In this document: piece by piece, positions 57,897 to 64,000 of the stretch | How the letters are laid out: each line of letters starts with the position of its first letter | Numbering within the stretch: position 1 is the stretch's first letter | NCBI GenBank assembly: GCA_964057225.1 | Contig: OZ059899.1 | Coordinates: 13,676,001-13,740,000, forward strand | DNA from: Auanema rhodensis | Lineage: Eukaryota; Nematoda; Chromadorea; Rhabditida; Rhabditidae | DNA length: 64,000 bases | Direction of reading: 5' to 3' | Program-made: the position numbers and the translations under genes | The notes under the pieces: generated by a model | Databases searched by the model: none | Seen by the model: only the letters and a program-made list of their open reading frames with translations | Told to the model about the DNA's origin: nothing

Positions 57897-60800
57897 ATGA
57901 GCCATGTGTCTTTACCATCGACCAGCTCATCGATGGATCATAAGTCGCTGTTTGGTATACAAAAACTCTAAGTTCTCTAAGTTGAATTTTTCAATTTTGC
58001 AGAGTCCTATTTAATTCAATATAATACTCTCATCAATGGACCTTCGAAACACTTAGCAACTTTCATTGAAAAGGAAATTAATCGTCTTGGGGTTGCTTTT
58101 GTCTTTGCGATTGTTTTTAAAGAAAAGTTTATAGATAGTTCCCAGAAGATATGACATAAATGGCAATGCGCACAGACAAACTTTTCAACAATACGTTTGT
58201 TTTGAAAATGCTTTCTTTGTAATGCTTCATTTTGTTACAGTTGGCACATAATAACATTCAAAGTTCTACTCCAACTGTTAATGAGCTAATCGATCGTTAT
58301 CAGTCTGTTGAGGGAAAGAGTGTGTTTTGTATGAAAAATAGCAGTAAGTTAATCTAAGAGTACATAAACATGAATGGAGTATTTTTCAGAAACTTTATTT
58401 CATAGTATTCGAGGCCAAGCTCAATTTAGAAAAAAATTACCACAAAATAATCTTTATAGGTTTGATAATCAGCTTTGCTATGGCTTTCATTTTTGTTATT
58501 CTTCAGGGCTTTGAAAGCTAGAGAGTTGGGCTTGTTTGTTCCTGCAACTCGACTATATTCTGGTGAATATTTTGAACATGGAATTGAAAGACAGTCTCGT
58601 GTAACTGGGCATATTGATAGAACTTACACTGTCCATTTTGATCAATCGGGGCGTTATGCTTTAACTGTAAATATTATTAGCACATACGTATAATTATCTG
58701 AGAGTTCCAGGCTGCTGATGATTGTATAGTTAAAGTTTGGGATGTTAACACGGCTTTATTAAGATATACGTTCAGAGGCCATATGAGCCTGATATCAGAT
58801 ATGTCGATTTCTTATTGTAATCAGTTTATGGCTTCCGGTGGCGCAGACAAATATGTTCGGTTAGTATTTATTTTAATTTGATATATTTTTTGAAATTATG
58901 TTTCAGTGTTTGGTCTCTTCAAAATGGAGCTTGTGTAGAAGCTTTCCATCATCATTCTGCTCTTATAACAGGATTAAGATTCTTGCCTTATGTATACAAA
59001 TCTACTAGATTTTTGTTTTCTATTGGATATGATTGTAATGTAATTTTTTATGAATTTAATGCCAACACAAGGGAGTTTAAGTAATTCAACATCTTTCTTA
59101 TCGTTTTTCATTTTTCAAATTTTAGTCCCAACCCTATAATTTTCAATATTCGGGATACTCCTGGCCAAAGATGCCTTTCAAGCACATTTAGTCCAAGTGG
59201 AAAGTTTGTTGCTGTTGGAGATTCACAAGGTTGTCTACGTTTATTCTGTATAGAGAAGGGAGAGATTTCCATAATTCATCGTATCAATGCTATTCCGGTA
59301 ATCAACTTGAATAGTTTTCCCTTTTATACCTTTTTTTAAGCATAACGAAAGATTAGATAGTTTGGAATGGTGCCACGACGGGATGGCGTTTGTATCTAGT
59401 AGTAGCCGTTATCATGTTGCTCGTGTTTGGAGGTATATTTCTGGTGAATGGAAGTACTTGGACCTTGAACCAAAACTGTAAGTTTATTTTATTCACAACT
59501 CCATTCAGTACATATTCAATTGCTTCAGTCCTGATGCTGAATCACTAGCCTTGTTTGCCTCAACTAAATTGAAATATGCTGTAAGTTTTTTTAATTTTTA
59601 ACATTTATTTAACTTATTTATTTGTAAGTGTACTATGATTTGTTGGTCACTTGATGACCGTTATGTAATAGCTTCGGGATCAGATCACAAATGTATGTTA
59701 TAACTTTTATGACGTTCAATTCAAATTTTGAATTTAGTGAGAGTTTATGATGCTCTCACAGGAGAAGAGAAACACAGATTGAATGGGCACCGTGGAGAAG
59801 CTTTCCATTTAAGAACTCACCCATTGCACGCCAATATTTTAATTTCTTCTGCTCACGATGGTTTTTTACTGGTAATTCTATATATTTATTTAGAAAGTTA
59901 TACATTTTGTTTAGATCTGGGATATTGAGATAGGACAATTGTTAAAAAAATTTACAAGTGACACTCCTGATGGAACTTTTGCGATTTCTTCAATTTTGGA
60001 TGTTGCTGTTAACGCTGATGGAAGTAGAATAGCCACTGTTGATGACGTTGGTCGCATAAGTATCTACGGCTTGGGAACCAATGATTCTCATTTGGTTCCT
60101 AGGGAACAATTTTTCCACACGGATTATGAGTAATTTAATTTTTCTGATATTTTCTTTAAACATCTCTATTTCAGTGAACTTGATTATGACGATCGTGGCT
60201 TTGCCCAAGATGTAATGTCAGGTTTAGCTCCTCATTTGCAGCGACCTCCTCTGATGGTTAGTCTGGAAAGAGAATTTTTGGACGATAAATGGCAGAGAAA
60301 AGTACCAGGAAAAGAAGTACGAGTTACTAATACTTTTAATATATTTATGTTATCTATTACAGAAAGATCTTGAAGCAGGGAGATGTGCTTGGTTAGATAG
60401 GGATATTATCCCTAAACTTCCGGAATATCTAAACGAGGCTTGGATTTCGGTAAGCTCTTCCCATTTATATATATATATATATATGTTATCGCTATTAATC
60501 ATAGAAATTGACTGAGTTAGGAAATCTCGAGAGTGCTGAATTCCAAAGATTGGAGCAAAACAATAATAAAACATACATGTATTATAAATCTGAACAAGCT
60601 CAGGATGCTGCGAGAAGTAAGCAAACTGTACAATTTTCTCTTAGTTTACTTTTCTATTTCAGATAATATGGGCCGAAAACCAGCACCAAACAGAAGAACA
60701 GCTCTACCTTCTTTAGATGCTGCAATTGCTGCACAGGATGCTGCTCGAGCTGCTAATGTGATGCAAGGATATCGTAGTGAAGAGGATGATGATTACAGGT

Positions 60801-63800
60801 AAGTAAATTAGTCTTTTTTTCTGTAACAAAGTCAATGTAGTGCGCAAGATGCATCGGAAGAAGAGTCTGAAGCTTCAAGTGATACAAGTGATTCCGATTA
60901 TGATGGGGGTGAAAGATCTCGAAGAGAGGAGCATAATGAGGTTAGCTGTTCTGTTGATTTCTTTAGCTTTATTTTCTTATATAGAACCAAGTTCAAAACA
61001 ATGTTGTTACTTCTTCTGGGCGGCGAGTACAGAGACGCGTTCTTGCTGGTAATGAAGATCAGCAGCCATCTACTTCATCAGGAGCTCCAAGACAATCTGG
61101 CAGGAAACGCAGAGGGGTATGAAGACTATTTTGTTATTACAAATACTGCTTTTATTATCAGGGTGGAGATGAATCTGCTACGTCTGAAGGTGAAGAAGAT
61201 GGGGATGAAGAAGAAGAAGAAGAAGAAGAGGAAGAGGGTGGTGAGAACGCGGAAGCAGAGCAGCCTAAACGTCCTCCAAAGCAAAGAAAAAGAAAAGGTT
61301 TTGACTTATATTTTGTTGAATAAGCTTATACTCTCTATTTCCAGAGGGATTCCTTCAAACTTTCCCAGAGAGTATGCAAACGATGACTGTGAGGCGTTTC
61401 CCATATATAGTACAACTTGGTGATAGTGTCGTTTACTGTAAACAAGGCCATGAAAGGTACTTGGAATTAGTTGAACAAGCAAGCCTTTTTCCAGTCTCAC
61501 CGAAAATGCATCCTTCGTAGGTTCATGTATCTTAGTTCTGAATAAATGAGATTTTTAGGTCTCAATTAGGTGCTGAAGAATTCTGTGTAGTTGAGGATGT
61601 TCGGTATACTAGAAAGCCCTATCGTCTGTGTATGATCCGCTTAGCACAAACTGCAGCTAATGGAGATTTGACAGGATTTCGCTTTACAATCAAGTAATTT
61701 AAATCCTCTCGTTACATCTCTAATTATTATTTTCTCAGACTTCATGATTTGGAAAATTGTCCTGACTTTCTCATTCTTAGAGCTCATTATGATATGTCTG
61801 TTCGATTAAATCTACGTGACGGTGATGAAATTGAATCTATTCTTGATGGACAATGGTGGACAGGAACTGTAACGCGTCGGCAAGCGCATGATGAAAACTA
61901 TCCTACTTCTCACTGGTATTGCTTACACATAAGATGGGATAACGGAGAAGATGACACTATAAGTCCTTGGGATTGCCAGAAGAAATCTTCCGGAAGGCGT
62001 TCAAGTTTGTTTGAACTCGAAATGTTCAAATAATTTTTCATCTTCAGACACAGAAGCTACTCCTAGTGATATAATCAGCTATGGTGAAACACCTCCCGTT
62101 GAAGGTGCTTGGCCAGGCGATGGAACTCCTGTCAGTAATAGAGATGTATTCTACTATTTATATTTATTATATTAAATTTTGACCTATTTTAGTCTTTTTG
62201 CCAACGAATGGCTGCAGGAATTGATAAACTGTGTGCTAATGAGCTAGTAAAACCTTTCAGCACTCCTGTTAATTTAGCTGAATTTCCTTTATATTCTAAT
62301 ATTGTCGATTATTGTATCGATTTGGAAACAATTTCAGAAAGATTAAGAAATAAGTGGTATAGGTAATAAAGATCTTACTAGTCATGATCTCATCCACTCG
62401 TTTTTCAGACGATTAATTGCATTGCAACATGATATCCGATTCATAGCTCTCGCTGCTGAGCAATTTAATGAGCCAGACAGTATTATTGTTCAAAACTCTC
62501 GAATGCTTGTCGAAGCTTTAATAATGTTTTCAAAGTATTCATTTTCTATTATTTTTTTTTTCAATTCTCAATTCTTCAGTGATAGAGAGATGACAGTTGA
62601 ACAAATTGATGTTGTACTTGATAACTTGTTTGAAATCCCTATGGAACAGATTACGGAATACAAGAAATGGTACAAAAATAAGATTGGTATGCTCATTTCA
62701 GCTGTTTTGTTTCAATTGAAAGGGTAATTTAGATAGCGAACTTGTTCAATTGGCCACTAGCATGCAAGACCAAGAGGAGTCAAGCTCACAAAGTAGAGAG
62801 CCTGGTTGGATTGGAGATGTCAGTACTGCAATGGACTTCGTTATGAGCCATTCATGCGCTGCACAGTTCTTAAGTGCCGAAGGTTGTATGGATATGGTAA
62901 GTTGTTTGTGATGTCCTATGTAAGCAAGAAAAACGTTTCTTACAGGATGTAGCATCTGCACTCAGGGAGAATGGAGATCTTCATTCCATCCGTCAGCAAA
63001 TTTCTAGCCTTCCTGATCCGCAATCAGTCGTAGATAAAGTTAAGGAGCTTGTTGAAGCTTGTCAATCAGCGATTAATGATAATAGATCACGGGTAAGATT
63101 AAGATTTTGAGCTGAATTAGACAGTTTTCTTTTTAATTTGCAGATATACCATTCAACAGTACAACTTATGCATCTAACAGAAGAAAAATTAAAGCCCATA
63201 ATAACTCAATTCAATCAATTTCTTCAAACTTATGAAACTCTCAGTGGACGATCTTTACGCAGAAGACAAAGAAAGGAAAGACAATCATCATATAATACTA
63301 GAAGGTGGGACTACCTAATAAGCCGATTTACTGAAAAAAATATTTCAGAGCTAATGCCGATAGCAGACATATTGGAGAAGGATTTTATCGCGAACTCGCT
63401 AATGGACGAATTCATAGAGATTCTTCATCGTCTGGAAGACCTACTAGACAATCTCTCAGAAGTATGTTTCTTATTTAATAAGGTATGCATAATTGTTCTT
63501 GTTTAGCTACACGATCAAGTAGAAGAGCAGGTTCAGAACTAGAATCTTTAGGAGATGAACATGCTATTGATGAAGAGGAAATGTCTGATGAGGATCCTGA
63601 AGAAAATAATGCTATTAGTAGGAATCTCAGTGAGCGCAGAGTATGTATCTATGGGTTGAAGCTATATTGATAGAACTATTTTAGCGTCATGATGATATTG
63701 AAGAAGAAAATGAAGAAGACACTGCTCATATTGATATTAATCCTACTAATGAAGATATTCCTAATGAAGAAGAGGATAAGAGCTCGGAGAGCAGTAGTAG

Positions 63801-63897
63801 CAGTGATGATTCTGATGACGACGAGGATAACGATAATGATAATAATGATGATGATGATAATGAGAACAACAATAATGATGATGATGATGATGATGAG

Positions 63898-63928
<31 letters not shown>

Positions 63929-64000
63929 GAGAAGATTTCGATGAAGATGACGAAGACGAAGACGAAGATGAATCCAGTCGCAGAAGAGTTCGGGCAGGCA
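57897..64000 (+). CDS. PHIP: PHIP/BRWD WD40-bromodomain protein, 5' part
   Basis: The gene runs off the right edge. The start is MSHVSLPSTSSSMDHKSLFE; an N-terminal helical region (INGPSKHLATFIEKEINRL) follows. About eight WD40 repeats run from about 58600 to 60070: GHIDRTYTVHFDQSGRYAL, IVKVWDVNTALLRYTFRGH, and GISIYGLG-type wording with REQFFHTDYE, a PHIP hallmark. An acidic/basic linker follows (DGDEEEEEEEEEEG). Next is FPESMQTMTVRRFPYIVQLG, DSVVYCKQGHERYLELVEQA of the cryptic Tudor-like region. Bromodomain 1 is near 62190-62560 (FPLYSNIVDYCIDLETISE) and bromodomain 2 near 62790-63190 (AINDNRSRIYHSTVQLMHL). A long Asp/Asn/Glu tract ends the window. PHIP/BRWD proteins are chromatin readers and DCAF subunits of CUL4-DDB1 ligases. 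The exon structure at 63305-63535 is ambiguous. Confidence 0.9.
60465..60484. repeat. AT dinucleotide repeat in PHIP/BRWD intron
   Basis: About ten TA units inside an intron of the PHIP/BRWD gene, between the exon ending in EAWIS and that starting KLTELG. Confidence 0.85.
63800..63980 (+). repeat. GAT/GAC codon repeat coding poly-acidic tract
   Basis: Imperfect GAT/GAC/AAT/GAA trinucleotide repeats within the last PHIP/BRWD exon seen. They encode Asp/Asn/Glu low complexity, followed by SSRRRVRAG at the window edge. Such tracts are common in BRWD C-terminal regions, but length variation is likely. Confidence 0.8.

Overview
The window looks like nuclear DNA from a small-genome animal, most probably a nematode. 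The reasons are: AT-rich sequence; introns that are nearly all 41-50 nt with GT..AG ends; tightly packed housekeeping genes; runs of same-strand genes 95-210 bp apart, each with a polypyrimidine-AG acceptor just before its start codon, as expected for spliced-leader trans-splicing of operon transcripts; and an HSF DNA-binding domain with the wording FLIKLWNIVEDPSYQ / SFHIVDPYSFCRN that I associate with nematode HSF-1. All gene spans below run from start codon to stop codon and include introns. Exons were joined by hand from reading frame and splice sites.

Layout. 1-9692 is a gene-free block rich in GA/CT tracts. 9693-12566 holds two ER-associated degradation genes, a HERPUD-like gene (-) and Derlin-1 (+), head to head. 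12777-17854 (+) has RPS21, RPL31 and a SAC2/INPP5F phosphoinositide phosphatase. COX4 (-) lies at 18214-19033. 20104-28874 (+) is a four-gene run with short gaps: exosome RRP40, NDUFB10, UPF0598/C8orf82 and TOPBP1, a good operon candidate. La (-) and HSF (+) diverge at 29523-34279. CASC3/Barentsz (-) follows, then a doubtful small gene (-), RPL14 (+) and PPP1R16 (-, ends in a CaaX box).

42407-50107 is a second large gene-free block, strongly polypurine on the + strand. Then come OXA1L and RTF2 (both -, 148 bp apart), Tob/BTG (+), a zeta-crystallin-like quinone reductase (-), a UEV1/MMS2 ubiquitin E2 variant (+) and the 5' part of a PHIP/BRWD WD40-bromodomain gene (+) that runs off the right edge.

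Functionally most genes are core cellular machinery: ribosome, exosome, exon-junction complex, respiratory chain and its assembly, ERAD, DNA damage/replication, chromatin. I found no mobile elements, tRNA or rRNA genes, CRISPR arrays or viral genes. The most unusual signals are: the divergent ERAD promoter with several ACGT/CCACG cores; stopless introns of length 3n in HSF, one of them inside the DNA-binding domain; inverted GA/CT tract architecture around GC-richer cores in the left desert; a strong nested stem candidate at 3006-3085; and shared short motifs between the two deserts.
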